Assembly (NCBI GenBank): GCA_040954595.2
Contig: CM082593.2
Coordinates: forward strand, 8,618,001-8,682,000
Direction: 5' to 3'
Length of the DNA: 64,000 nt
Source of the DNA: Balanoglossus misakiensis
Lineage: Eukaryota > Hemichordata
The notes beneath the pieces are model-generated. The model saw only the letters and a list, made by a program, of their open reading frames with translations. It was not told the DNA's origin and did not search any database. Every line of letters begins with the position of its first letter. Position 1 is the first letter of the stretch. Of this stretch, positions 36,701 to 51,700 are shown piece by piece. Made by a program: the position numbers and the translations under genes.

Positions 36701-39700
36701 ATGTTGAAGATCAGTTATAAGGTTCAACTGGATATACACTGTATCATAATGATAAGAGGTTAATGTGTGAATAATTAAAACATGTGCATGCAGGTTAACT
36801 CAATCTCCTCATTAAGGGAAGAAGGGGTTACAGGCTGTATTTTGAAAACTGTATGTAAATTTCACTAAGTTTTTGGGGAAGCTTTTCACATAAATACTGT
36901 ATCAGAATGTTGATGGCGACACAGATGTGCCAGTATGTCAAAGTTCATTTAGCATTCTTTATTACATTTTCACACTTCCCAAAACTTCAAAAACATGTAT
37001 GTGACAGAGGCAGGAGGTTTGAGGTCGAACTCTAATGCAGTGAGTTATAAAAATTATAGTGAGTTCTTATTTTACAACAATTATTACCCCTGGTCATTGC
37101 ACCTAAATTAATTCCTTTCAACTCCTTGGGGAGCAAACAACAGCTCACATGTGCAGCCATAAGCGCAGCAGAGCTAAACACACACATTGCAATCTCTGTC
37201 CTACCAGGTACTCTGTCCTACCATTACTCCTGGGTGGGGAGAAGCAATGAGAAGTAAATTTGCCTTGCTCAAGGACACGACACCACAGCCATGCCGGGGC
37301 TTGAACCTTCAATCATGAGTCCCATGCTCTAACCACTGAGCCATGATGGAGGTGCATCTGCGTGTTTTCATTAATTTTTCCCTAAAATGTCTGCAAAACA
37401 TCACTGAAAAATTGCACATGTTCAGGTATTTTTCAGTGATCATCAGGCAATTAGCACTCAGTCTCACTGTGGCACACATCATCTTTCTATTTATGGTATC
37501 CTTAAACCAAAACACTTTTTGATTAGTCAGTGGGCCAGTGATGGTCTGTTTGTCCACAGAGAACATGATTCACCCAGAAAGAAATGTATTGAATAGTGAT
37601 TGTCACTGGAATTAAACTGTTAATAATTAAAGCATTTCACTGAAAAAAAAGAAAAAAAAAAGATCTGCTACATCAATGTACATCCAATCTGATTAAAATC
37701 AGATGTTGGGAACGGCGACGTGTTTTTTTTTCCCTACGTCTAATTTTAATCAGATTGATGTACATCATGGCAAAAGATAGATTGTATTGCCATCACATGG
37801 AATGACGATTGGAATTTCTTCTTATATTGGAGTGCGTGTGCCAATGGCATGTTAAAATTAAAAGAGAAAGGTTGCTCAGCAGGAGATGCAAGGATGTCAT
37901 GCTGAGGCGGAAATATTAACTGTGGGAAATGTATAATAACATAGTCACACATGTGTGTATGTGTTTTTGCAATGCTTCCTTAATTATTGAATCCATTTTT
38001 TTTGTGTCCACAGATCACTCTTCTTGCTGAGCATATTGAAGAAAGTTTTAGTATTCTTTTATTTTGCAGTACGCTTCTAATCATTTCACTGCTAGAGGTG
38101 CGTACCCATTTCTTATTCATGATAGTGTGCTTCAACTAATCTCATTGATGAACCAGTGCTAGTACATGTATGTGTGCAAAGTAGAACAGTATTAAACCGC
38201 CCCAACATGTGTTTCTGACATACTAGTATATTATCACAAAGTTCCATTGATGCAACAGGAAATATGACCCAGCAAAAAACATTTCCCTTCAAATTCTCAT
38301 TTTCCCATATTACACAAGGTTTCGACTGATGACATTTTATGTATAAAAGTCTCAGTCACAATTTCAGTGCGAAACCACCACTTGATTTGTGCATTATTGA
38401 GCCTGACCCCAGCAAAGTTGCAGACCTTTAACCCCTTCAACCCCCCAGTTCCCTCTTTAGAGGTCCAACCTTACCATAGAAAACAATGGGTTTGGACTTC
38501 AGGGACCATTCAGTTCGGGGGGGGGGGGGGGGGGACTGGGCGGCCAAATCCAGGGGGGGTCACTTAAATTTTGAAGTCCACAAAGGAGGGGGGGGGGGGG
38601 TCATCTGTTTTTTTTAAACGTTTAGGGGGGGTCACAAACTTTTGCCACCAAACTTTTGCTTTTGAGTCCACAAAATTGCAGTTTCGCGCCCTTTATTTTA
38701 CAAAATTTTCTAATTTTCAAAATTTTCTTACTCATCATATTTTTGGGTCTGTCAAAGGGGGGGTCATCGTTTTTTGGTCCTGGGTGAAGGGGGGGTCGGC
38801 CTGATTTTGAGAACCGATGACACAAACTTGCCGGCCCCCCCCCCCCTGCCGTAAAAACTGAACGGTCCCTAACCATGGTGGTGAAAGGGTTAAATTTTCA
38901 TTTTCCAGTTGCATCAGTGCAGGGCTGCACAATCACTGGCTGATTTGAGAGCCTGTGCAATGTAATCATCTTAGTCAAAATGCTATTTTTTGTCTATCAA
39001 TCCAGGTAAGAAGTTCTCTAACATTCTCGATAGGAGATAAATTTTGTTAGCTTGTTGAAAGAAGTATTGAATGTTGACATATCTTTTCACTGTCTCTAGT
39101 CATGAGGTGAAGCTAGTTGCCTGCGCCTACTTACAGATCATTTTAGTGATGGCATTCTTACAACGAAGGAGAACTCAAGAGTCGTTCTTCAGTTATTCTA
39201 TCGATTGTCACCTGTTTGTCACATTTTCTGTGTCGTAATATGGTATAATATAAACTGATATAAATTTTTCCTATTGCCAGATGTTTATTGTATTCCTGTC
39301 TCTGTGCAAACCGAAAATGGTCAAAGAAGAACTGCGTGAGAGCGGTCAGTTTGTAAGTCACATTTATTGTACTTGTTTCTGAATGAAGTGTATAGAACTA
39401 TCAGTCACTTTGCCGAAGCGATAATTACAGTTTCCCTCCACCAGCTATCACTACATTTTAGCAAAACAGTGTTTTTGTTAATGGCGGTACTAAGCTAAAA
39501 TCTACTGGAGTTCCCCTGGGTGTATCAATGTAGTTATATTAGGGGGTTGTAGGAATGTTACCGGGGTTCCCAAATCCATTACCAATGTTCCCCAACCTTA
39601 GCAAAAACACTGTAAAGACCAAACAATTATTGCACTTGTTTAGGAAAGTAAATGCAAACAGTGCTGAGGATGTGCTGATTGAGGTACAGTTACAAAACAA

Positions 39701-42700
39701 GATCGACTGCTCAGCATACAGACAATCAACTAACCACACAGAACAAAATCGAATGAGATACATGGACCCTAGCCCTGCTTACAGATCTGTGCGGTCCCAG
39801 CGGTTACATGTTGGCCTCCACCACAGCCCTGCAACGCTCCATAGACCAAACTGCTGCGGTCTGGATCCAGACTGCAGCTCTTCAGCGGAAATTCAGTCAA
39901 TAAATCTGTGATAAAAGGAGATTGTTCTAACATTTTGAATTTTTTCTCACAGGCTTTTCTGAGAGGCAGTATTGTGATAACATTAGTTGTTCGGATGCTG
40001 CTTATTGTTTTGGCTGGTGGTCTTAGTTTTGTCAACATCTATGCAGTAAGTATCTTATAGTTTTCACTATTTAGAGTATTCTACGATATCAAATGACGTC
40101 AGACACGCTCAGGTGGCAGTTGCGTTAGCATTCAAAATTCCAGATGACGGGCACCTTCAATAAAGTGAGCCAGACAAAGAAGGTGCAGACGAATCTTCAT
40201 GAGGCTGATAAGGCACCATACCTGATATATGTTACGTGTTTGGCGGTTCTAAAGTAAAAACATACTCGGAAATACTTTTACTGGATGCCGAAATATTGCT
40301 TGCCCGTCATCTGGAAATGACAACGCCGTGGGTCACATGGCCAGATCACGTGATTGATAGTAAAGAATTTGATGTATGCTGTGTGTGGTCAAATTTTCAG
40401 ATTTCATTTATAGTTTGGATTAACACTGGTGATACAAAAAAGGGTGCAGTTTGAGCTTGCATTTGAGGATGTAAGATTGGTAAAATTGAAAGTATTGTTA
40501 TTTCTTTTAATTGTGGATTTCTGGCTGGAATAAGCATATTACAAATCCGTATAATATATAGGGGTCACCATGTTTGTTTTCGAAATACAGAGCAGTGGAT
40601 TTCTTAGTCGATACTTGAAGAAAACTGCTGAGTCAGCATTTTGTGCCAGTGGGCAAAACATTTATCATTTGAAGTTTGTCTCAAAATAGAGTGTGGTTGT
40701 TGTTTTTTGTCCGGCATAACTATTGTCAGAGAAAGATATCAGTGTGTATGCAAGGACATTGTCTGCAGGGAATTAACAAACACCATATATTGAGAATCAT
40801 CTTCGTATTAACATATACCGGTACGAAGTAGGCATTTTTCGGGGAACAACAAACAAATAAATAAACAAACAAATACATAAATAAATAAAATGTGTCAAAG
40901 GTCCCGCCCATTATTCTCTAAATTTACTTATACAGATGGGACCTTTGACACAAGCCACTTCTTGTGTCAGCTCGAGCGGGCGGCTCAATTCAAGACACTG
41001 CGTTGTTTATCATGATGGTGGTTGTTTGTTTGTTTGTTTCCCCCCAAAACTGCCTACTTCGCCTGTGGTATATCATCAAGAGGTGCAGTGTACAAAAAAA
41101 AACATATACCATATGTAGTTCCATGCAAGTACCAGAACTTGTAGAACACATTTAAGTATGAAACACATCTTTTGAAGTTGTTATGTTGATGAATACACTC
41201 TAATAAGTGTCATGGGTTAGTACAACTTATTGGTACGAGATGATTTACCATGCAGACTTTGTGAATTGAATGTTCACTTTGTATTTCATCTTTTTCAGTC
41301 GTGGGCTGCGTCTATTGCCATCCTTTTCAGTAACACCATCTCTGCTGGCATCTGTGCCATATACAAACAGTGTCAAGGTAAGGATTAGAGGAACATTAGC
41401 TGTAACTTTGAAGCTTTACTTGCACTATTTTGTTCTTTGTTTCAAATGCAGTTACTTGATCTACTCTAAACAGAATGCTAATATGCATTTGGTACACAGA
41501 ACAAAAGGACTGGAAATAAAGCCAAAAGTTACAGCTGAGCTTTCAAAATTGCAAATGAATTGAACTTGAAGTGTCTATCTACAGGTATACCATATTTCAT
41601 GTCATATTCATTAAAAACTGAAAAATAATAATAATAATAATATTTAATTCTTAAAAAAGCGCTTTCAATGTAAAAAGACACCCCAAAGCCTTGTACATAG
41701 CTGCTTAAAAATACAAAGACAAAAAAATGCTAAAAATGTATAATAAAAAAAAAATAGACAATGGTTAAAAATGGATAAAAAAAGTCATTCCCTGAATAAA
41801 AACGTTTTAAGGTTTGATTGAAAAAGATTAAAATTCTCACTGCTACGGAGTGGAACTGGTAGCTTATTGCACAACCATGGTGCTCCTGTAGAGAATGACC
41901 TGTCACCATAAAAGACTGTGTTGAAAAGATATTGGAAACAGACTCTTGTTTCTGTTTTGAAGCAAATCTCTGGCTAGGTTCTTTACACCCCTACATTGTA
42001 TGTTTTCACAGCTGATGAAGAAGATCATCATGGAAGTTGTGGTAAATACCTGTGTCACAGATTATTTGGTGAAAAATTTCACAAGGGCAGAGTTGAAGGT
42101 AAAGACACCCTGAAATAGTAATAGCCTTCTTGATAATACATGCACATGACAGAAGTCATGCAACATATCTGTTGAGTAGGATAAGCTGCATTTATTTGCA
42201 AAAAAAAATGTTTCAAACTAAATTTCAGAATTTGTGATCAATTTTTCAAATTTAATTTTAATTTTAGATTGTCTTCTACAGATATAGGTGATTTACTTTT
42301 TTAGTTAGAGCCAATTCCTGCCATCTACCATACAGCCACTATACATTAGTCTCTTGATATTTCATCATCCATGATAAATTTTCTTTCTATTTAAACAGCT
42401 TTCAGTGATGGGGTGTTTTCCATTGTTGCAACTTTGATCATCTTAGATATCTGGTGAGTTTTTACTGGCATTTCTTCAAATTCTTGTTTGTGAACTTTAC
42501 ATCTTTGAGATTTCCTATCGGGCCTGAATTGAACTCAACAGAGTAGAATTATTTTTTGTACACAATCCCTTGAATCCGTACTTTTGCTAGAGGGCATTAA
42601 AGGTATACGGTCACCTATGGAAATATAGCTGCAGTTACCATGGTAAACTTGAGATCTAGCCAATCACTGATTTTCAGTAGGTGGCACACGCGAAAAAATG

Positions 42701-45700
42701 AGCGCCACCATATGTTCTTTAGAATCCTCAAATACGCCATTTCAGCCATATATGGGCGTATAAATTGGAGGTGACTGTATACCTTTAATATTCAAGTGTG
42801 TTCCTATGTTTTATTAGATTATTGTTACCGTAGTGACGTGAAATATAACCGTCTTTCAGATATTAATACCATGACATAATGTAACAGAGAAATTTTTCTA
42901 GGTTAGAACAGGGTATGTAGCAGCTCCATAGGGCTGGTACAAACTGTGCAAACACCTATGTAGTTGCTGTTTGGTTGTTCTAGGGGTGTGAGAATTCTTC
43001 TGTGTTGAAACAACCTCCTGATGTGTTTTGTATTATTTTGATGACAGTACAAAATCTTTCCCAAGTGAAGATGAGAGGAACAGTCATGAGACTTTGGCAG
43101 AAGCCATTTGGCAAGAGAGTTCTCTGCTGCTCATCTATGCTGCCACATTTCTGACTGTTGGTAAGATCAACTTATTCATGTTACAAATATTGCTGTTATT
43201 AAAGGGACAAAGGCTCTCTTTCGTTGCCCTTTTCCCATTAATTATGTTTGATACAACACACTGTTTATGTTAATGTACATGTGTATATGTAGTGGATGAA
43301 CGTTCAACCACACAAAATCCATCCCGTTTGTAGGATATGAGAGAAAAAATGTCACCAAAATGAATAAATGGTAAAGACCGATTATTCATTTTGGTGAGTG
43401 TTTTTCACTCTCGTGTCTACAAGTGGGATGGAAGGTGTGTGTGGTTGAACGTTGATAACATAAACGGCGTCTTGTATCAAACATAATTAAAGAAAAAAGG
43501 CAAGGGAGAGACTTTGTCCCTTTAATGACCTTAGTATTGTTGTGTGCCAGCATGCAGGTGTAATATTGTACACTTCAACTTCACTCCTGCCTTTAATCAA
43601 GATGTCAATTTCACGATACTTCCTTTGAGACGGTTCATCCATTGTTTTCAATGATAAAGTGGGACCTCTACAGAAAGAACAGAATGAAAGGGTTAAGGTC
43701 ACCATCTGCATTTCAGTGACAAGTAAATAATACTGAGTGGACCCTACCGAGGTTATTGCATATTACAAGTTATCAAGGCTGCAACTTAGTATAGGGCCTA
43801 ATAGGGGACAGTTTTCTCTGGACTAGTGGTGTTGGTGGTTTCTCTTTCATAGTCAGTGTGCCCTCTAAGCCCATATGATGTGCCACTGACTTAACAAACT
43901 CATAAATGACTCAAGAAAATTATCCACACTACTTGCAAAGGTATTGGGCTGACTCAGAGAAATGTTTAGAAATCCTCAAATTGACTCAAAGCTTTTAAAA
44001 ATTATATTTGCTAGAGGGCCCACTGTTCATAGTGTATGTCGATCCTCCCATCTAATTATCAAAAAGGTAGACTCTCTCACAGCCCACGGTTCTCTACAAG
44101 GCTCTTCACTGATGCGCCCTCAACCGTTTAGCAAAGGAGAAGCCCCATAAGCCTGCATGGATGGCGAGAGGGGCTGTGAGAGAGTCTAGCAAAAAGGCTG
44201 ACACCCCCCCCCCCCCCTCCTCACAAGAACAATTAGAAACTCAACAATTACTTTGTTAGAAATTCACAACACCAAACTCCAGGAATAAATCTTTAAATTA
44301 ATTGGAGTTTTTTTAGGTGTAAATTTGATGAAAAGCCTAAAAGGAAAGAGAGGTATTCAAAGGTTGAAGTTGAATCAAGACCACAGTGGTGTATTTTAAA
44401 GTGAAGGCGTCGTCACACCGCATTTGTTTGTTTATAAACATTACAATTCATCCACAAATCCGTGAAAGTAGATCATTCTTAGAATGAACGAACTGCAGCC
44501 AACTGTAGCGAGGTTTGTGCTGGTATGGGAGGGTATAATTCTCATTAAAGGGACAAAGTCTCTCTCTCGCTGCCCTTTTTTCCATTAATTATATTTGATA
44601 CAAGACACCGTTTGTTATTCTACATGTGGATATATAGTGAATGAACGTTCAACCACACACAACTTCCATCCCTCTTATAGACAGGAGAGTGAAAAAACGC
44701 GCCAAAATGAATAATCGTTCTTTACCATTTATTCATTTTGGGCGAGTTTTTACTATCATATCATACAAGTGGGATGGAGGTTTTGTGTGGTTGATCATTG
44801 ATTCACTATATATCCACATTTACATTAACATAACCAGTGTCTTGTATCAAACTTAATTAATGGAAAAGGGGCAGCTGGAGAGAGACTTTGTCCCTTTAGG
44901 GGGAACACCCACGTGGCCCGACAACCCCTTCCCTTTAAGTGTGCCAAAACCTTCTAAGTTCTTGTGTGAATATTTTTCAAAAATTCCTGTTTGTATCTTT
45001 TGAATTGTTGAAGCTTTTCTCCTTCATACCATGATATCTGTAACAGAATGATCAAATCCATTATCATTTTATGTTTCATTCATAGGTCTACTCTGGTTTA
45101 TTCATCATTCCATATTTCAGGTTAGTCATTTATTCATTATCTGCCTCTCAAAGACCTTCCTTGTCAGATGAACTAGTTGATAATTTTTCATGCAAAAGTT
45201 CCATATCATAGCTTCCAGTAAATGTAAATGCTGAACACTTGGCAGGGATAACACCAACACCAGTGGATTTTCAGGCACTACAAAAAATAACAAATGAACT
45301 CTGTATTTCCTTGAGAATGTTTTCTTCTGTTATATGATTCCATCTTTATCTTCTGATACTATTTTTTTATTTGCAGTTTGTTTACAGGGTTCACAGATTA
45401 ATGATGTTTTTCAACAAGTGGGTAAGCACACCAGAATTATTTTGATAACTTAGCATTCAAGATATTATTACCCCATTTTACAAATATTTTTGCCTTTTTT
45501 GGGATTTTACTGTAGATTTAGTGATATCATCTGGGCAATATAACATAGCCAAAGTAATTTGCAATTTTTTGTAAAGTATTGTTTCATTTAGAGTAATTAG
45601 TCTGTAATTCATCAAATTTGTCCACATCAGTCATTAACGTTTGTCAGCAAGAAATTAAAATAAAATTAGTCGCTTCTGCTGAATCCTCTGGATTTTATTC

Positions 45701-48700
45701 ACAGAGTTTGCTGTTTGTTGGTTTCATGCCGTTTGGATTCCGTCTTCTGAACGTGTATGCTGTTGATGTAAGTTCATATCTATCTAGCCTTTTCTTGGAG
45801 GTGCTATTTTACAACACACTATCAGAGCCTGAATATTATTTACTTTTTTCAATATTTTCACACTGTTCCTATGATATAATTCACCTGTTTCATATGCATG
45901 AGAATACAGTTTAGACTCAGAACAATTTTATCCTAATAATGTCATTTCTAACATGTTGATACAATATCAGCATGTAACCGACCATGCAAGACATCTATTA
46001 AACAATAGGCCTACCGGTACTCTAACTCTAGAATAAACATCATGTTACTTGTAGACAACTGCACTGTGATACAGATATGAGTAATACCTTTAAATAGTTG
46101 CTCAAAATATAACAAAATGACCAATATTGTATTCTTTAGGATATTTTTTTGTCATTTTGGAGATATAAAGTTTGTTCTCTGAACTATGGTAGTATTATAA
46201 AATGATTTGCCACTTGGGGGAGCTCTCTATGATATCCCCTGATAAGTCTGGCTCAGGCCTTTTTTACATTTCTGTCACCAAAATTGGCAGATTTTTCTGA
46301 AAATACATCATCTGAAATCTTGATAATTTTCAGACTCTGTACCTGGCCATGTAGACTCTGCATTGGGCACAGCCCTGTTCACACAACCATGTTCCAGGCC
46401 TGTGTTCACTAGCACTGAATACAGCGCTAGTCAGAAGTTTTTCATAATTCTTTTGCTGCCAACATGTTGTTCCTTACAGCTTGCATCTAATTCCACACAG
46501 GCTTCATTGTCCCTAAAGACACTATATCCAGAGCAGGTAGTACCGTCCCTCAGTACCCATAACCCTTGATCAACATGACTGCATGTCAACTGTGCTTTCA
46601 AAGTTGGACATTCTGATTGCCCGTTGAAATTATAATTTATATCCCAGTGCGCAAAAATATTATACAGTTATGCAAAACGGAAAAAAATAAACAGTTGGGA
46701 AAATCATGTTTGTATATTCTTAGCAATGAGGATACTGAAAGTGATTTCTGAATACCTCTCTTTTCTAGATATCAATTTCTTATCCAAGACCAAGAATTCT
46801 ATATTCTTCCTCTAAACATCTTGCATTTTAAAATGTTTCTACTTTTGTGCAGTTTCAAAGAATGCCAGTACATCATAGTTGTAGAAAACATTGCCTTTCA
46901 AAATGGTTTCTTTTTTAATATCAACTGCATGTTACATTTGTCCTGCAAACGTGATTTTCTTGACTTTCTGAAACCATTCCCATCTGAACTTAAGGATTAT
47001 TCAAAATGATATTAGAGAATTAGAGGGGGAGGTTGGGTTTAGGGTTAGTGTTAATTCCAATTTGATATTTCTTGTGTTTCTCTGAACAATAATAAACTTT
47101 GGCATCAGAGTTGTCCAACTTAGATTGTCACAGGCATATGCACTACATGTAGATGGAATTTATTTCAAAAATTTCTGGTGTGGAGGGACTGTGACCTAAT
47201 CTACTAATTTGGGGAATGGTACACAGCTGGTATTTCAAACTTACCTATTTGTATTAAAGGGACAAACTCTCTCTGGCTGCCCTTTTTCCATTAATTACGT
47301 TAGATACATGACACCGTTCATGTTATTCTACATGTGGATATATAGTGAATCAACGTTCAACCACACACACCTTCCAGCCCGCTTGTAGACACAAGTGTGA
47401 AAAAACTCGCCAAACGAATAATCAGTCTCTACCGTTAATTTATTTTGGCCGAGTTTTTAATCTCATCTCATAAAAACGGGATGGAAGTTGTGTGTGGTTA
47501 AACAGTGTATTGTATCAAACATAGTTAATGGGAAAAGGGCAGTGAGAGAGACATTGTCCCTTTAATGTGGTCTCTATTCTCTAGAATGTGGAGTTATGTA
47601 TGGGTGTCTCAAAACACATTGTGCGACAAGAAAGTGCTAGTCGCACTTTGAGGGAAATGCTATCTGCGACCACTAGCACTTTGATTCTGCGACCACTAGC
47701 ACTTGCATTCTGCGACCACTAGCACTTTGATTCTGCGACCACTAGCACTTGCATTCTGCGACCACTAGCACTTGCATTCTGCTACAAGATTTTTTATTGG
47801 TTGTGTAACTTATGTGCGCAATTAATACCCCATTGACAGTAACGAGGTGTGAACGATTCGACAAGGCAACGTCAATGCCCGATGCTTTCCCGGCCGATCC
47901 CAAGTTCGTCACGTTGATAAGTGCGGCAGTCATTGATCGAGTTAACAAAGCAAATGCCCCGGCCGTTGCGTCGCCTTTCCGTACTGTTTGTACAAACATG
48001 CAACCACAACTGTACATGAAAAAACTAGCTGCGTATTGCTCTCAGACTAAAACATCAATGCAATGAGAAAACGTTGATAAAACATTATTTATATAGACAG
48101 AATAAAGGAAAAAGTTTATTAACGTAAGTACTGTACTCGATCGTATCGGCATCTTGAAGTCCTATTTTTAACACGCAAAGGTCACGGGTTCATGTGGGCG
48201 CGCACAACACTTAACTGCACTCATGCTACAGAAATACACACAGTCGTTTTTCAACATAAAAATATTACCTTTATTTAGACATAAAACCGCTAAAGGCAAG
48301 TATACCGATCACGGAAGCAAGTAGTCAGATTCATCGAGCGATTCATCTGATGAGTGCAGCGCGACCTTGACCATATTCTACGATGTCAAAGGTCAGGTCA
48401 TTCAAAAATGGCGATTGTGTTGTCATCGCATCGCAAATGCGCATTTCGCGCTCGTTTAATAGCTAGTTTTACTCAGCTACAAAAATCGACAAACCAGAGT
48501 TCTTATTAAAGTCGGTGTAAAATCAGACTTGGATATGATCTAGTAGAAATGAAAGGTCAGTATTTAACCAAACGGAAATTACGTGGATCGTGTATTTTGT
48601 ACATGACACGAGTACAACATATCAAGTTATCATCTTGAAAGAAAGTTGAATGTCGCGATACTTTCAAAACCCCTCGATCGATACGACTGTGCTTTTTGAA

Positions 48701-51700
48701 ACTGGTTTTTATTCAAGCTTGTTGGTCGCAAATGATCACAGCGCACAATGCAAGTACCAGTGGTCGCAGAATCAAAGTGCTAGTGGTCGCAGAATCAAAG
48801 TGCTAGTGGTCGCAGATAGCATTTCCCTCAAAGTGCGACTAGCACTTTCTTGTCGCACAATGTGTTTTGAGACACCCGTATATACCTGGAATGTGACAAT
48901 GGTCTTGCATGATAATTTGCTACCTGTCAATACCCAATAGTTCTTAAGACCTGTGTAAATGTTTTATCATGTACCTTACAGGGTTTATCAGGTACTCTTA
49001 CTTCATATGAGTATACATTGTTGTGTACTGATGTTGTTTTTTAGTTTTTTCTTCTGAATCAAACTGGTTTTTGAAGGTTTAAGGTGCTCTGACTTCCCGA
49101 TTGTCGTCATGAGACAAGGAATGATCAGTATTAGTCTTTCTGAATCCAATCTATCAAATTTGCCAATGAGTGGAATTCAAAATTTGATATCTTGTCTCTT
49201 TTGTTGCAGAGGACAGACAAAAAGGAATCTCGCATAATACAGATAAACTGTGTGATATTATTCTGTACAAGTGTGTTGCAGTTTTTTATGTGGTTGTCTG
49301 CACATTGGAAAAGGTACAGTCTTCGGGAGAGATTTTCAATCAAATCCATTTTCATTTATTTAATATTTGTTTGTTTGTTTGTTTGTTTGTTTGTTTGTTT
49401 GCTCATTCCTTTATTTGTTTATTCATTTTGAAAGTATGCACTACACCCCCTCTTCTGAGTGTATCTTAATCTGGTCTGAAAATTTAATTGTCAATAAAAA
49501 TAGCATCTTTATATTTCAAGATGTGTAGATTTTAATGAACATTGAATGTTCCAATGCACCTCATCAGAAATAAAATGTATACAGGATAAAAATTTAGAAA
49601 CTAATTAGGAATTAATCTCTATTATTCCTTTCAATAATGAATCTACAGAGCCACAAGCTTCAGATTCAGACTTAGAATTGGGTCGATCCGTGATATCCCA
49701 GATTCACTTATTACTATACAATTTTCACAATCGCTTTAATTATACCAGAATCAATGTAGAACTAAGAATCAGTCATAGAATCAAATGATTATATTCTCTT
49801 TTCAAAATCGTTTTAGAATGTTGTTATGTTATTGTCACACAGGAGGAAACACCTGCATTCACATCACAAAGGATTGAATTATGGGATCACTTTATGCAAG
49901 TTGTTGGTGTATCCAACTGTCAGGCAAGTTTGTTTGTTTGTGATATTTGATTTTGGATCAAGGTGAATTCCATGAAAATAGTATCATCTTCCAAGGGTTA
50001 GAATACATCTGTGAAAAATTGATCTTTGCAGATAATTAATCAATGAAATTTAAAATTTGTTTCAAATTCCTAGAAGGTTACAACCGGTAGAGGCAAGTGT
50101 TGAATATCACTTATTACCTAGACTGAACATGATTACAAGAATAATCACCGCAAACTTTTATTATTTTTTTCTCAGTGCCGTGTTATTTGGACTGGCCTTT
50201 TCTTCTCTGCATATAACAGCTGAACTGGTTGCTGCAGTAAGTACATGCATGCAACTTTTATTCATACCAGGCATTTATTCATTAGAATTCCATGATATAA
50301 TTATATGAGTTGCTCTCAAGCCCTGAAAATGTCGAATAGTAAAACAAATATCCAGTAATGTTTGCAGAGATGACCTATAGGTAAACTGGATTTCATTTCA
50401 TCTAGACTGTTGCATCATTAAATGTCCACTATCTATAAACTTTTGGTTATTTTTTTCAGTATTTTTATTCTGTGTATCAACCATGATTTTGTGTTTGACT
50501 CCCAAAGGCACGGTATAATGCATAGTGTTAATCTTCTCAACATGGCCCATGATTGCGCAATCAACATTTAGCTGTTTAGAATTTTTTGTCAAATCTGGAC
50601 TTGAATGCTCTAATTGTCAACAGCGATCGATACACATACAGTACATATGATTTGGTGACAAGCAGAAAACAGGGAGGAGAACAAGAAAATGTAGTTGGTA
50701 CACAAAACAAAAATAGTGAAAGAACATCTAGACGTAGTGTGTAGACATCATGTGCAATGGTTTTTTCCCACTAATAATGTTATGATTTATGTCATTTTGA
50801 CAGGTCCAGTTGTGTGTTTTGGTAGTTCATGTCTTTATCAAGATAATGTATGAAATTACCTTTGTAAGTATCATGCATTAATATTCATCATGTTTGTCAA
50901 CAATTTCATATTTTGAATCTAACTATGCTTGTATTTATGGGGTGTGAACGACTTGATATCATATAGTGCAACTATGGTGCCGCCTGTGTGGCACTCCATG
51001 TGAAGGATCAACTAGGCAGATGTAATGCTATGAACACGTGTACTCAGTGGTGTGGACAAACGAATGAAATTGAGAATGGCCAAAGTTCTCAAACTTTATT
51101 ACGGGAACGATGGTCTGGTAAGATCTGCAGAAATCAAGATGTCATTGGGTAAATCCAATAGACCGATCCAAAAACTTTACCTGCTGGAGGTGCAGTCACC
51201 CAACTGTTTGGAAACTACGGACGATCGTCCTGAACACGACATTCCTGCGTTCACTCAGGGAGGAGTGGATCGCGAAGACACAACGCAATCAGACGACCAC
51301 AGAAGTGTTCGTCCAAAAAGGAAAACAGCCATAGCTGCTCGACAACTGATCCAGAATTGTATCAAGGACTTTGAACAATTTAGATCTTTTGCCGATTCTA
51401 TAGCATTGGACATTAGTGTCAGAACTTTTCGTGCATTTTTTGCTGTGTTTGTTTCAGTGTTAGATTTCAACAACCTTTCCCATCGATATACATTCGGCAA
51501 TATTGTACATTGACTCTTGCCTTTTAAAATGACTTTCAGTCGGATTTTAACTTTTTTTTTCCATATTTAACCCTTACAGAAGACATGTGGAAAGAAGACT
51601 GATGATGACATTGTAGATACAGATATTGATGATCAGCTGATGGCACTGGATAGTTTGCCAAGACCCAATTCTAAACAACGCAGAAATGAGTCATTCAGAG

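Noticed and set aside
46363-46569. 68-codon plus-strand open frame
   Set aside because: Intronic, no motif, no phase-compatible splice sites.
47668-47790. Short tandem repeats considered as a CRISPR-like array
   Set aside because: Units are directly adjacent without variable spacers, lie in an animal intron, and are mirrored at the other end of a transposon-like element.
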